Program-made: the position numbers and the translations under genes
Source: Myxococcus dinghuensis
GTDB lineage: Bacteria; Myxococcota; Myxococcia; Myxococcales; Myxococcaceae
Assembly (NCBI RefSeq): GCF_024198235.1
Contig: NZ_JAKCFB010000005.1
Location: 248,001 to 312,000 of the forward strand
Direction of reading: 5' to 3'
Length of the DNA stretch: 64,000 nt
Notes under the pieces: model-generated
What the model was told of the DNA's origin: nothing
What the model saw: the letters and a program-made list of their open reading frames with translations, nothing else
Databases searched by the model: none
In this document: positions 40,556-52,017 of the stretch, one piece after another
How the letters are laid out: every line of letters begins with the position of its first letter
How positions within the stretch are numbered: position 1 is the first letter of the stretch

Positions 40556-41008
40556 ATGAAGTCACTTCGGATGGCCTGTCTGGGGCTGCTGACGCTGGCG
40601 GCGTGTGCCTCATCCAACAACGCGGTGGTGCCCGAGCCCACCGCCCGGGCCAGCGCCCGCGGGCGCGAGGCCTCGGACCCGAACGCCTACGGCTACCGGA
40701 AGGAGGACCCGGTGCGCGTGGGTTGGGGCAACTCGGGCGTCATGGCCTTCTTCGAGCTGCTGCGCGGACCGGATGGAGAGCGCGTGGCGTGGAGGCGCCT
40801 GGGCCCGTGCTGCGACGCCCCGCCCCAGCCGGAGTACGTGGGGCTGGAGGTGTTCGAGGTGAGCTACGAGGGGATGGCGTCGCCGGTGCGGATGTTCATC
40901 GACCCGAACCACGGCGGCACCCTGCGCGCGCCCCGGGGCTTCACCATCGAGGGCCTGTCCGCCCGCGAGCCCCGGCCCGCGGCCGACGACGACGTCATCG
41001 AGCTGTGA
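40556..41008 (+). CDS. Small lipoprotein (GYxxxxPVRVG-type family)
   Basis: This 150-residue precursor MKSLRMACLGLLTLAACASS has lipobox LAAC and a start after GGAGGGTGCGGA. After a Ser/Ala linker it has AYGYRKEDPVRVGWG, LLRGPDGERVAWRRLGPCCD and FEVSYEGM. This pattern is seen in a family of short bacterial lipoproteins often mislabelled as KDO-8-phosphate synthase. CC at about residue 83 is conserved in that family. The function is unknown. It is probably anchored to the outer membrane or the periplasmic face. Confidence 0.78.
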   Translation: MKSLRMACLGLLTLAACASSNNAVVPEPTARASARGREASDPNAYGYRKEDPVRVGWGNSGVMAFFELLRGPDGERVAWRRLGPCCDAPPQPEYVGLEVFEVSYEGMASPVRMFIDPNHGGTLRAPRGFTIEGLSAREPRPAADDDVIEL

Positions 41009-41029
41009 GCGCCGCCCGCGCGCGAGGGC

Positions 41030-42808
41030 TCACTCCAGCGACGGCGCCGCGTCACCGGGGATGAGCACCTTGCGCGCGAGCTCCACGGGCAGGCCGAGCT
41101 GGAGGAAGCGGTCGTGGAAGTCCTTCAGCACGAACTTCTTCCCCTTCGACTCCAGGGAGCGGCGGTAGTCCTCGCGCAGCTTGAGGATCTGCATGCGCCC
41201 CATGGCGTAGTAGAGGTAGGTGGCGTTGGAGGTGCCGCGCTCCACCTCGCGCAGCGCGGGGAAGGGCTCGAAGTAGGCGATCTCCGCGTAGCGCTTCGCC
41301 ACCGCGTCCACGGGCTCGTTGTAGACGTGCAGGGCCAGCGCGGCGTACCAGCGCGCGTGCCGCTGGAGGGCGCGCCGCAGCTGCCCCAGGCGCACCGCCG
41401 GGTCGCCGTCGCCCAGCCCCTCGTCCACCATCATCTGCTCGGCGTAGTGGGCCCAGCCCTCGATGACGGAGTTGGGGGTGAAGACCTTGCGCACGTCGGT
41501 GGGGACCTTGGCTCCGTAGAGAAGCTGCACGAAGTGGCCCGGCATGGCCTCGTGCACGGTGATGCCCAACAGGCCCGCGCGGTTGAAGTACGTCAGGTGC
41601 TGGGACTTCTCGTCCGCGGACCACTCGGGTTCGACGTTGGTGATGTTGTAGTACGCCGCCTGTCCCGTGCGCTCGAAGGGGCCCGGGCTGTCCATGGACG
41701 CGAAGCTCAGCCGCTCGTAGGGCGGCGTCTCGCGCACGGAGGGCAGCGCGTCCGAGGGCAGCGTGAGGATGTCCTTCTCGCGCACGAAGCGCTGCAGCTC
41801 CACCAACTGGGTGCGCGCCAGGGGGATGAGCTCCTCGGACGCCGGGTGGTCGCTCACCAGCGCGGCCATGATGGCCTCGGGGGGCTGCGTCGGGTCCACC
41901 TTCGCGGCCTCGCGCGCCACCCAGGCCTTGTAGTCGCGGATGGCGCGCTCGTTGATGTCGCGCAACTGGTCCGCGTCGAGCGTGACGTACTCCTCCAGCG
42001 CCAGCTTCTTCTCGAACAGCGCGCGGCCCATGCGGAAGTCGCCGGTGGCGCGCGGCAGCAGGTCCTTCTCCAGCCACGTGGCGAACTCCGTCATGTGGCG
42101 CACGGCCTCCTCGCGGGCGGCGTTGAAGGCCTCGCGCTCCGCGCCGGGCACCTGCTCCAGGCCCTGGGCCTCCAGCGCGCGGGGCAGGTCCACGCGCAGG
42201 TAGACGACGGTGCCGCGCGCGTCCCGGATGGCCTGCTCCGCCCACAGCCGGGGCACGTCCTGGAGGTTGGCCTTGGCCGCCTCCACCACGCCGGGGATGC
42301 GCGTCATGCGCGCGCGCAGGCTGCGCATGCGCTCGCCCACCGGCGCGAACTCGCGGGAGGAGAGGCTGGACAGGCCCACGGAGACGAGCTCCACGTAGCT
42401 GCCGGGCTTGCGCTGCCAGACGTGCTCCTCCTCCAGCTCCAGCAGCTCCGCGCGCAGCGCGTGGTCCAGCACCACCACGTCGATGGCCGCGTCGCCGGAC
42501 AGCTTGGAGCCGTTCACCTGCTCCAGGCGCGTCATCCAACCGCGCAGCGCCTCCGTCTTGCGCTTCAGCGCCTCGGCGGTGACCTCCTGCAGGTGGCAGT
42601 CGTGCTCATGGAAGCCCAGCCGCGTGGCGCGCACGGGGTTGGCCGCGAGGTACCAGTCCATGTACTCGCTGATGAAGTGCGCGTACGCGGCGGTGGCGGC
42701 GCGCTCGGGCGTGGGCAGGTCGGACGACGACGGAGCCCCCGACTTCGAGTGCGAGGCGCACGCGGAGAGAGCGACGGACAGCAGACAGGCGACGACACGA
42801 AGGCGCAT
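41030..42808 (-). CDS. DUF885 family metallopeptidase-like lipoprotein
   Basis: ATG 42808 gives MRLRVVACLLSVALSACASH, a lipoprotein signal with lipobox LSAC; a longer frame from 42847 would mask it. The 592-residue protein is all-helical with a HEAMPGH zinc-binding motif (about residue 415) and a later conserved EGWAHYAEQMM. Both are hallmarks of DUF885, a clan-MA-like peptidase family related to M32-type carboxypeptidases. It likely trims peptides outside the cytoplasm. A convergent gene ends 22 bases away. No operon partner is evident. Confidence 0.88.
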   Translation of the reverse strand: MRLRVVACLLSVALSACASHSKSGAPSSSDLPTPERAATAAYAHFISEYMDWYLAANPVRATRLGFHEHDCHLQEVTAEALKRKTEALRGWMTRLEQVNGSKLSGDAAIDVVVLDHALRAELLELEEEHVWQRKPGSYVELVSVGLSSLSSREFAPVGERMRSLRARMTRIPGVVEAAKANLQDVPRLWAEQAIRDARGTVVYLRVDLPRALEAQGLEQVPGAEREAFNAAREEAVRHMTEFATWLEKDLLPRATGDFRMGRALFEKKLALEEYVTLDADQLRDINERAIRDYKAWVAREAAKVDPTQPPEAIMAALVSDHPASEELIPLARTQLVELQRFVREKDILTLPSDALPSVRETPPYERLSFASMDSPGPFERTGQAAYYNITNVEPEWSADEKSQHLTYFNRAGLLGITVHEAMPGHFVQLLYGAKVPTDVRKVFTPNSVIEGWAHYAEQMMVDEGLGDGDPAVRLGQLRRALQRHARWYAALALHVYNEPVDAVAKRYAEIAYFEPFPALREVERGTSNATYLYYAMGRMQILKLREDYRRSLESKGKKFVLKDFHDRFLQLGLPVELARKVLIPGDAAPSLE

Positions 42809-42979
42809 GACGACTCTCTTCAAAATTGACGGAGCCAGTCTCCGCATGGGGGCATGAAAGGGGGAGTCGCCTCACCCTCGGGGTCACCCTCGACGTGCGC
42901 CACGCGGCGTTGCTTGCACCTCCATTCCACCGCGCAACGACCGCTTGCCCGCCCTGGGAACATCGCACAGGCTGGCGCG

Positions 42980-44545
42980 ATGTCTCGTCGAGCCCTCGCG
43001 TTGCTATGGCTGCTCGGAGCCGCTTGCGCCACCCGCGCGCCGCGCTCGCGCCCGGCCCCCCCCGCCGACGCCGAATACGGCACGCCCCATCCCTTCCAGC
43101 TCCAGGCCGCCGCGCCGGATGGCCGGTGGTTCATCGCGTGTCAGGCGCGCGAGGACACCAACCACGATGGCCGCATCGAGGTCGTCTACGACCTGCACGG
43201 CGGCTACGGGTCCCCCGCCGAGGGAGGCCCCAGCGACACGATGCGGCCGTATCTCTTCCTGGAGCCGGGCGCTGGTGTCCGCATCGACGAGGCGCTGGCC
43301 TGGGACGAGGCGGGGCGCTACCTCGTCCTCACACGGGACGGGACGCTGCGGCTGCTGGATACACGCTCCGGCGACGAGCAGGTGCTCAGCACCGGCCCAT
43401 TCACCGCCAGCCCGTCTCCCTTTCCCACGAAGCGCGCCAGCTTCTCGCGAGATGGCACCCGACTGCTCTATCTGCGCCCCGAGGGGGGCAGGACGGTGGC
43501 GGTCCTGCGCGACGTCACCAGGGGGGTCGAGCACGTGGTCGACGCGGGAGCGGGGTTGCTCGGTCAGGCCAGCCTGGACGCCGAGGGGCGATGGATGACC
43601 TTCGACGTGGTTGCCGAGGACACGGACGAGGACGGCATGCTGACGTGGCCCGAGCCGAGGACCACGTTGGCCCCCTCCCTGTGCAGGGGCATGGTCGCGG
43701 TCAGCTCCCATGCCGGCTGGCGGGGTGACCGCCCCGTGCGCCGCATGCGCCATGTGGCTGGAGGCCCGCTCCTCGAAGGCGACGAGTTCCTCCAACCCGT
43801 GGGAGACCGCATGCTGCGACGCCTGTCGGACGGCGCCATCGTCGCCGAGGATGCGCGCGGCCGGCGTGAGGCGTGGGTCCCCGCGAGCTGCGCGGGCCAG
43901 GTGCTCGACGTGGATGCACCGCGGAGCCAGGTCCTCGTCGCCTGCGAGGCCTCGGGAGCGGGCCCCCTGCCGCTCGAGGTGTACGGCCACGGGACGCGGC
44001 GGTCCTTGGACTGGTCCGTTCCCGACCTGAGGACGGGACGGGAGAGCATCCGAGGCCAGGGGCGCCTGCGGATGGTGTGGGCCCACCCCTCCGGGAGCAA
44101 CGCGAAGGTGTCGCCCATCGTCGTGGACCTGGAGCGTCGCGCGGTGGTGCCCACGCCCGTCCCCGGTGGAGAGTCGCAGATGGCCGAGGGGGACCACGTC
44201 CTGCTCATCGAGGACACCCACCGGCGGGACCTGGAGAAACACCGGGACTTGCAGCGGGTGTGGCTCTGGAACGTGGCCACCGGCGCGAGGCACGAGGTGG
44301 GGATGACGGGCCTCGACACGATGGAGCAGGTGGGCGACCTCGCCCTCTTCATGGGCTGGCTCATCGACATGCGCCAGGGCCAGGTCCTCGGCCAGGTGGA
44401 GCAGGACGTCCTCACGCACGACACGCGCGGTCGCGCGCTGCGCCCCACCCAACCGACCTCACCCCAGGCACGACGCAACACCGTCCCCCCCGGGCCCGTG
44501 CGCTGGGGCCCGACCGTGACGCCCGTTGCGTCCGACACGCGGTGA
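42980..44545 (+). CDS. Beta-propeller-like lipoprotein
   Basis: ATG 42980 gives MSRRALALLWLLGAACATRA, with lipobox GAAC. The 521-residue protein repeats short beta motifs such as PDGRWFIACQAR, DEAGRYLVLTRDG, SRDGTRLLYLRPEGG and DAEGRWMTFDVVAEDTD. These are PD40/WD40-like blades, with an acidic TDEDGMLTWPE loop that resembles an EF-hand-like Ca site. It is probably a surface or periplasmic propeller that binds protein or sugar; no catalytic residues are seen. The gene is divergent from the DUF885 gene. Confidence 0.78.
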   Translation: MSRRALALLWLLGAACATRAPRSRPAPPADAEYGTPHPFQLQAAAPDGRWFIACQAREDTNHDGRIEVVYDLHGGYGSPAEGGPSDTMRPYLFLEPGAGVRIDEALAWDEAGRYLVLTRDGTLRLLDTRSGDEQVLSTGPFTASPSPFPTKRASFSRDGTRLLYLRPEGGRTVAVLRDVTRGVEHVVDAGAGLLGQASLDAEGRWMTFDVVAEDTDEDGMLTWPEPRTTLAPSLCRGMVAVSSHAGWRGDRPVRRMRHVAGGPLLEGDEFLQPVGDRMLRRLSDGAIVAEDARGRREAWVPASCAGQVLDVDAPRSQVLVACEASGAGPLPLEVYGHGTRRSLDWSVPDLRTGRESIRGQGRLRMVWAHPSGSNAKVSPIVVDLERRAVVPTPVPGGESQMAEGDHVLLIEDTHRRDLEKHRDLQRVWLWNVATGARHEVGMTGLDTMEQVGDLALFMGWLIDMRQGQVLGQVEQDVLTHDTRGRALRPTQPTSPQARRNTVPPGPVRWGPTVTPVASDTR

Positions 44546-44922
44546 CGCTCCCCCCACGACCGGGCGTCCGGTGCGACAGCGGGGTCGGACGGCACCTCGG
44601 CGGACGGGGTGGCGGACCCCTTCCCTCCCGGCCCGGGCGTGCACACATCCGGAGTCTGTCGAGCGGCAGGGGGCGCCAGAGGGCCGGCGGGTGCCCCCGT
44701 TTCCCGCTCCTGGGGTAGCCGGACGCACCCGACGTCCGGTGGACCCGTGCATTTCCACGCGCCAGGGACGTCCCGGAATGGGATGAGTCGTTTCCTGTCC
44801 CGACGCCCAGGGTCGCGTCCGTGCGTGCGATGGGGTCCGGGCTGCGCTAAGCGTCTGCACGCCGCCCGGGTCTCACGCCGAGCCGCGACCCGTGGCCCGC
44901 TCGCTGGAGGAGGTACCAAGCG
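44546..44922. other. Intergenic region before the AsmA-like gene
   Basis: I see no supported gene in these 377 bases. Short frames on both strands overlap and have no domain or ribosome site. The region is uniformly GC-rich, except for 44780-44830 (ATGGGATGAGTCGTTTCC), where the AsmA-like gene promoter may lie. Confidence 0.4.
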
Positions 44923-47631
44923 ATGTCCGACATCGTGAAGAAGAAGCGCCGGTGGCCCTTCATCGTCGGGGGCGTTTTCGCCCTCTTCGTCATCGCCATC
45001 ATGGTCGTCCTCTCGCGGCTGGACGCCATGCTGCTGAAGACGGCCCAGGCCTACGCGACCGAGTACTCGAAGAAGCTGGGGCGCCCCATCGAGGTGAAGG
45101 ACATCTCGACGCACCTGTTCCCGCGCGTGGGCGTGGAGGTGGAGCAGGTCTCCATCGGCCCGGCCGAGGGCGAGGAGCTGCCGCTGGCGCACCTGGCCTC
45201 GCTGAACGTCAGCGTCGCGGCGGGCCCCCTGATTTCCTCGCGCGGCAAGGACATCCAGGTCCAGAACGCGGAGGTCTCCGGCCTCACCTTCAACGTGGTG
45301 CGCTTCGCCGACGGCACCACCAACGTGCAGCGGCTCATGCAGCGGCTCGAGGAGGTCTTCCCCTCGAAGCAGGAGGAGGAGGCGCCGGAGGAGCCTTCGC
45401 AGCCCACGGACCTGTCCGGGGTGCACGTGGAGCGCGCGGCCGTCACGGACGGCACCATCCGCTTCGTGGACCGCTCGGGTGGCGCGGCCTCGCGCGAGCT
45501 GGCGGTGAAGGACCTGGACGTCGAGGTGAAGGACCTGCGCGCGGGCAAGCCGCTGGTGGTGGACCTGGCCGCGGCGGTGCTGGCGGAGAAGCAGAACCTG
45601 CACCTGTCGCTGCACGCCGCGCCGCTGCCGCCCACGCTGATTCCCACGCCGGAGCAGGTGACGCTCGAGGCGGAGCGCATCGACCTGGCCCCGCTGGGGC
45701 CGTTCCTCCCGCCGGACCTGGGCTTCCAGGCGGGCACGCTGGACGCGGACTGGAAGGCGGAGCTGGGCGGCGCGGTGCCGGGCGGCAAGGGCCCCACGCG
45801 GCTGGTGGGTGTCATCAAGGCGCTGGGTCTGCGCTTCGCGGGCTCGCAGGGCGGCAAGGACCTGGACGTGGTGCTCGACACGGACGTCGCGGGTGACGTC
45901 AACGCGGGCGACCTGTCCCTGGACAAGCTGAAGCTGGACCTGGGCCCGGCGAGCATCACCGGCAAGGGGCAGGTGAAGGCCCTGCTGTCGGACAAGCCGT
46001 CGGTGCAGGGCTTCGAGCTGGTGGGGCGCAACCTCGACCCCGCGGCGCTGGCCGAGTACTACCCGCCGCTGAAGAAGCAGTTGGACGGGATGATTGCCGG
46101 CCCCATCGGGCTGGAGGTGCGCGGCAGCGGCACGCAGGACGCGCAGGCGCTGGACGTGAACGTGGACCTGACGCCGGTGCGGCTGAAGGTGCCCGCGCAG
46201 CTCACCAAGGACGCGGGCGGGGTGATGAAGCTCACCGCGAAGGTGACGGGCGCGGCGGCCAGCGGCGGCGCGCTGCGCTTCGACGCGAAGGCGGACCTGG
46301 CGGGCGTGGACCTGCGGCCGGGCCTCATCGTGGACAAGGCGCCGGGCCAGCGGATGGAGTTCGCCGCGGCGGGCACGTACGCGCCGGCCAAGAGCGGCGC
46401 GGGCATGAAGGTGGACGTGCCGAAGCTGAGCGCGAACATCCTGGAGGACACGGTGACGGGCAGCGCGTCGTTCGCGACGGCGGGCACGGGCAAGAAGGCG
46501 ACGACGACGTTCTCCGCGGACGTGAAGAGCACCAAGGTGGACGCGGACGCGCTGCTGCTGGACGAGAAGGAGCTGGCCGCGCGGGGCGTCAAGGTGCCGG
46601 CGCCGGAGACGGCGGAGGTGCCGCCCGAGGACCCGGCGCGCTTCAACGGCTACCGGGGTGACATCCGCTTCGCGGTGGGCACGCTGCGCTACAGCGCGAT
46701 GGACATGACCCACGTGACGGGCGTGGTGAAGATGACCGACGACCTCATCACGGTGGAGAAGTTCTCCACGGGCATCTTCGGCGGGAAGGTGGTCGCGGAC
46801 GGCACGACGGTGCGCCTGGGCCCGGCGGCGGAGAAGCGGCCGTTCGAGGCGAAGGTGAAGATGGAGAACGTGAAGGTGGAGCAGGCGCTGGCGCAGGCCA
46901 CGCCGCAGAAGGTGATGACGGGCGCGTTCAACGGGAACGTGGACGTCAAGGGCGTGGGCTACACGCCGGACCGGCTGGAGCAGACGCTGCTGGGCGCCAT
47001 CAACGGCAACATCCTGGGCGGCACGCTGTTGAGCAAGGACCTGCTGGCCTCCGTGTCGGAGCCGCTCGCGAAGGCGCTGCCCTTCGCGTCCAAGGCGATG
47101 AAGAACGAGTCGGTGACGTCGCTGAGCGAGAACCTGCCGTTCGGGGTGCAGATCAAGGACGGCGTCGCGCAGTTGGAGAAGCCGCTGGCGTGGAACCGCC
47201 CCGAGGCCACGATGAGCTTCAGCGGCGGCGTGCGGCTGGATGGCTCGCTGGCGCTGACGGGCTCGGTGGCGCTGGCGCCGTCCACGGTGAAGACGCTGAC
47301 GATGGGCAAGGTGACGCCGCCGGAGGCGATTCCGGTGGGCCTCAACCTGACGGGCAAGGCGTGGAAGCCGGAGGTCACGGGCCTGGACGTGAAGCCGGCG
47401 GTGACGACCATCGCGAAGCTGGCGGCCTCGTCGCTCGCGGGCGAGCTCATCGGCGGTGAGCGCGGCAAGCAGGTGCAGAGCATCATCGAAGGTGGCCAGG
47501 AGCAGGCAGAGGCGAAGCGCAAGGAGCTGGAGGCCCAGGCCGCCGCCGAGCGCGCCCGCCTGGAGGCCGAAGCGAAGAAGCGGGCCGAGGAAGAGGCGAA
47601 GAAGCGCCTGCGGGGCATCTTCGGGAAGTAG
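44923..47631 (+). CDS. AsmA family protein
   Basis: This 902-residue protein starts behind GGAGGAGGTACCAAGCG, a near-perfect ribosome site. One N-terminal membrane anchor (residues about 11-30: WPFIVGGVFALFVIAIMVVL) precedes an AsmA/TamB-type chain of short beta repeats (about 50-840). These include the typical GRPIEVKDISTHLFPRVGVE opening and FNGNVDVKGVGYTPDRLEQT. A charged helical tail follows (about 850-900, KKRAEEEAKKRLRGIFGK). AsmA-like proteins form long lipid-transporting grooves between inner and outer membrane. A 13-bp hairpin follows the stop. The gene is monocistronic. Confidence 0.9.
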   Translation: MSDIVKKKRRWPFIVGGVFALFVIAIMVVLSRLDAMLLKTAQAYATEYSKKLGRPIEVKDISTHLFPRVGVEVEQVSIGPAEGEELPLAHLASLNVSVAAGPLISSRGKDIQVQNAEVSGLTFNVVRFADGTTNVQRLMQRLEEVFPSKQEEEAPEEPSQPTDLSGVHVERAAVTDGTIRFVDRSGGAASRELAVKDLDVEVKDLRAGKPLVVDLAAAVLAEKQNLHLSLHAAPLPPTLIPTPEQVTLEAERIDLAPLGPFLPPDLGFQAGTLDADWKAELGGAVPGGKGPTRLVGVIKALGLRFAGSQGGKDLDVVLDTDVAGDVNAGDLSLDKLKLDLGPASITGKGQVKALLSDKPSVQGFELVGRNLDPAALAEYYPPLKKQLDGMIAGPIGLEVRGSGTQDAQALDVNVDLTPVRLKVPAQLTKDAGGVMKLTAKVTGAAASGGALRFDAKADLAGVDLRPGLIVDKAPGQRMEFAAAGTYAPAKSGAGMKVDVPKLSANILEDTVTGSASFATAGTGKKATTTFSADVKSTKVDADALLLDEKELAARGVKVPAPETAEVPPEDPARFNGYRGDIRFAVGTLRYSAMDMTHVTGVVKMTDDLITVEKFSTGIFGGKVVADGTTVRLGPAAEKRPFEAKVKMENVKVEQALAQATPQKVMTGAFNGNVDVKGVGYTPDRLEQTLLGAINGNILGGTLLSKDLLASVSEPLAKALPFASKAMKNESVTSLSENLPFGVQIKDGVAQLEKPLAWNRPEATMSFSGGVRLDGSLALTGSVALAPSTVKTLTMGKVTPPEAIPVGLNLTGKAWKPEVTGLDVKPAVTTIAKLAASSLAGELIGGERGKQVQSIIEGGQEQAEAKRKELEAQAAAERARLEAEAKKRAEEEAKKRLRGIFGK

Positions 47632-47638
47632 GACCCGA

Positions 47639-47674
47639 CTGACGAACGCGGACCCACCTCGCCGCGTTCGTCAG
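47639..47674 (+). terminator. Probable terminator of the AsmA-like gene
   Basis: A 13-bp perfect stem, CTGACGAACGCGG (47639-47651) with its complement (47662-47674), and a 10-base loop start 8 bases after the stop. There is no U-tract; the sequence after it is G-rich. Confidence 0.6.
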
Positions 47675-47744
47675 CCTCCGGGGGGGGATGTCATGCAGTC
47701 ATGTCCGGACCTGCGACGATTGATCGTTGCGACCGAGGGAGGAC

Positions 47745-48338
47745 ATGACGCACGACTACTTCGCGGTGGAAATCGGGGATGTGCCGCAGTGGAGCCTCGA
47801 TACGCTCGAGCCCGTGAAGGGCGGTGCCCTCGAAGAGCCGTGGATGTTCGTTGAAGGGAAGCGGGTCGCGGACCCCGGACCGCTGAAGATGAGGCCCCTC
47901 CAGACTGGAGCGGAACGCACCTTCTCCGTCGCCCACTCGGACCGGACGCCCATCGCCGATGAGCACGTCGCCCACGTCTTGCTGGAGCTGGCCCCCCACG
48001 ACGTCCAGCTGTTCCCGGTCGAAATCGAGGGTGCCAGCCGACGACACTTCATCGTGAATGCGACGAAGCGGTTCGATTGCATCGACGAGGCGAACTGTCG
48101 AGAGGTCCAGCGGTATCCCTCGGAGGGGGCCGTTCCCGAGCGCGCGGGAGAATACCGCGCGCTCTCCGGCCTGCGCATCGACCCCACGCGGGTCGAAGAC
48201 GCGCAGGTGTTCAGACCCCTGGGTTGGGAACTCGCACTGATTGTGTCCGCCGAGGTGAAGGCCGCCCTCGAACACATCGGCGATACGGGTGTGTTCTTCA
48301 ATCCCGTGACAGGCCCGCACCGCCCCCGCTCCCGCTGA
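47745..48338 (+). CDS. Imm11-family (DUF1629) immunity protein-like
   Basis: ATG 47745 follows GAGGGAGGAC, favoured over an upstream TTG. The 197-residue protein matches the imm11/DUF1629 layout: an N-terminal DYFAVEIGDVPQWSLDT, central FVEGKRVADPGPLKM, and C-terminal FRPLGWELALIVSAEVKAAL ending near FFNPVTG. In polymorphic toxin systems such proteins neutralise a cognate toxin. No toxin or secretion-substrate gene lies within several kilobases, so this is an orphan or a domesticated immunity gene. Its 3' end runs right up to the UAS of the sulfide regulon. Confidence 0.75.
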   Translation: MTHDYFAVEIGDVPQWSLDTLEPVKGGALEEPWMFVEGKRVADPGPLKMRPLQTGAERTFSVAHSDRTPIADEHVAHVLLELAPHDVQLFPVEIEGASRRHFIVNATKRFDCIDEANCREVQRYPSEGAVPERAGEYRALSGLRIDPTRVEDAQVFRPLGWELALIVSAEVKAALEHIGDTGVFFNPVTGPHRPRSR

Positions 48339-48365
48339 AACACGCTGAAACGGTGTGAAACACCG
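48336..48365 (+). promoter_or_regulatory. Upstream activating site for the sqr promoter
   Basis: Three TGAAAC units begin at 48336, 48346 and 48356, exactly 10 bp apart. The last lies inside a perfect palindrome CGGTGT-GAA-ACACCG (48351-48365). Its centre is about 74 bp before the expected start of the sigma-54 promoter at 48406. Related sites occur before the persulfide dioxygenase gene. Binding by the activator at 49748-51079 is inferred. Confidence 0.7.
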
Positions 48366-48405
48366 TGGCCGTCAGTCCACAGGGCGCTGCCCCTGGAGGT
48401 GATGG

Positions 48406-48421
48406 TGGCACGCGCCCTGCT
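48406..48421 (+). promoter_or_regulatory. Sigma-54 promoter of sqr
   Basis: TGGCACG-CGCC-CTGCT matches the -24/-12 consensus (TGGCACG-N4-TTGCW) with GG (48407-48408) and GC (48419-48420) exactly 10 bases apart. Expected start is near 48432, which makes ATG 48469, not GTG 48436, the likely translation start. Confidence 0.85.
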
Positions 48422-48468
48422 AGGGCACCGCTGACGTGTTTCACGAATCCCGAGCGAGCGAGCGCGAC

Positions 48469-49740
<1,272 letters not shown>

Positions 49741-49747
49741 GGCAAGG

Positions 49748-51079
<1,332 letters not shown>

Positions 51080-51083
51080 GCCC

Positions 51084-51129
51084 GGGGTGTTTCACCCCGG
51101 TGTTTCACCTGTTTCCTGGGAGAAACAGG
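51084..51129 (+). promoter_or_regulatory. Upstream activating sites for the persulfide dioxygenase operon
   Basis: GGTGT-TTC-ACCCC (51086-51098) and CGGTGT-TTC-ACCTG region (51098-51110) repeat the motif seen as a perfect palindrome at 48351-48365. A further inverted repeat, CCTGTTTC (51108-51115) with GAAACAGG (51122-51129), follows. They lie 80-120 bp before the predicted start of the sigma-54 promoter at 51181. The last repeat could also act as a terminator of the activator gene. Confidence 0.65.
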
Positions 51130-51180
51130 CCGCGCCCCCGCGCCACGCGCTCCCCTCTGGGGACACCGACGCCGGAGCCC

Positions 51181-51196
51181 TGGCACGGGGCTCGCA
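51181..51196 (+). promoter_or_regulatory. Sigma-54 promoter of the persulfide dioxygenase operon
   Basis: TGGCACG-GGGC-TCGCA has GG at 51182-51183 and GC at 51194-51195, spacing 10, a close fit to TGGCACG-N4-TTGCA. Expected transcription start is near 51207, 35 bases before the first gene. Confidence 0.85.
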
Positions 51197-51241
51197 CTGG
51201 TGGAGGGCGGGTAGCGACCTCTCACAGGAGACGGGCAGCGC

Positions 51242-51943
51242 ATGCTCTTCCGACAGCTCTTCGATGCCGAATCCTCGACGTACACCTATCTCCTGGCGGA
51301 CACCGCGACCCGGCAAGCGGTGCTCATCGACCCGGTCCTCGAGCAGGTGGAGCGGGACCTCCAGCTCATCGGCGAGCTGGGACTGAAGCTGACGGTGGTC
51401 ATGGAGACCCACGTCCACGCCGACCATGTCACCGGCGCGGGCCGGCTGCGCGAGCGCACGGGCGCCCAGGTGATGGCGTCGAGCCGGGGCGCGCCCTGTG
51501 TGGATCGCCACCTGGGCGACGGCGACGTGGTGCGCGTGGGCGGGCTGGAGCTGCGCGTCCTGGAGACGCCGGGCCACACGGACGACAGCCTCTCCTTCCT
51601 GTGCGACGGCCGGCTCTTCACGGGAGACGCCCTGCTCATCCGCAGCACGGGCCGCACGGACTTCCAGAACGGCAACCCCGGCCAGCTCTACGACTCCATC
51701 ACCCAGCAGCTCTTCTCGCTGCCGGACGCGACGGAGGTCTATCCGGGGCACGACTACTCCGGCCACATCCAGTCCTCGGTGGGCGAGGAGAAGCAGCACA
51801 ACCCGCGCCTCGCGGGGAAGACGCGCGAGGACTTCATCACCTTCATGAAGGCCCGCGTCATCCCGCCGCCGCGCAAGCTGGACGTCGCCGTCCCCGCCAA
51901 CCGCGCGTGTGGCCTGGACACCGACGCGTCCCGCCACCACTGA
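51242..51943 (+). CDS. Persulfide dioxygenase, ETHE1-like metallo-beta-lactamase fold
   Basis: This 233-residue protein has an MBL-fold metal site with HVHADH at residues 57-62, ETPGHTDDSLSF, FTGDALLIRSTGRTDFQNG (conserved Asp plus the ETHE1-type RTDFQ), and VYPGHDYSGH. ETHE1/PDO enzymes use one iron to oxidise glutathione persulfide to sulfite. It sits between sigma-54-controlled sqr and a rhodanese, completing sulfide oxidation. The downstream rhodanese starts 74 bases later. The C-terminal tail is short, as in bacterial PDO. Confidence 0.92.
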   Translation: MLFRQLFDAESSTYTYLLADTATRQAVLIDPVLEQVERDLQLIGELGLKLTVVMETHVHADHVTGAGRLRERTGAQVMASSRGAPCVDRHLGDGDVVRVGGLELRVLETPGHTDDSLSFLCDGRLFTGDALLIRSTGRTDFQNGNPGQLYDSITQQLFSLPDATEVYPGHDYSGHIQSSVGEEKQHNPRLAGKTREDFITFMKARVIPPPRKLDVAVPANRACGLDTDASRHH

Positions 51944-52017
51944 GCCGGCCCATGCCCACCGGGACGACCTCCCCGTCCTCGCCCGCGCGCACGGCGCGAG
52001 CAGAAGGAGCCTTGGAA

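Noticed and set aside
44546..44922. Short frames before the AsmA-like gene
   Set aside because: They are overlapping on both strands, Arg/Pro-rich and without homology-like motifs.
51108..51129. CCTGTTTC...GAAACAGG hairpin considered as an intrinsic terminator of the activator gene
   Set aside because: There is no U-tract and the sequence shares TGTTTC with the UAS copies beside it, so a regulatory site is more likely; both roles remain possible.
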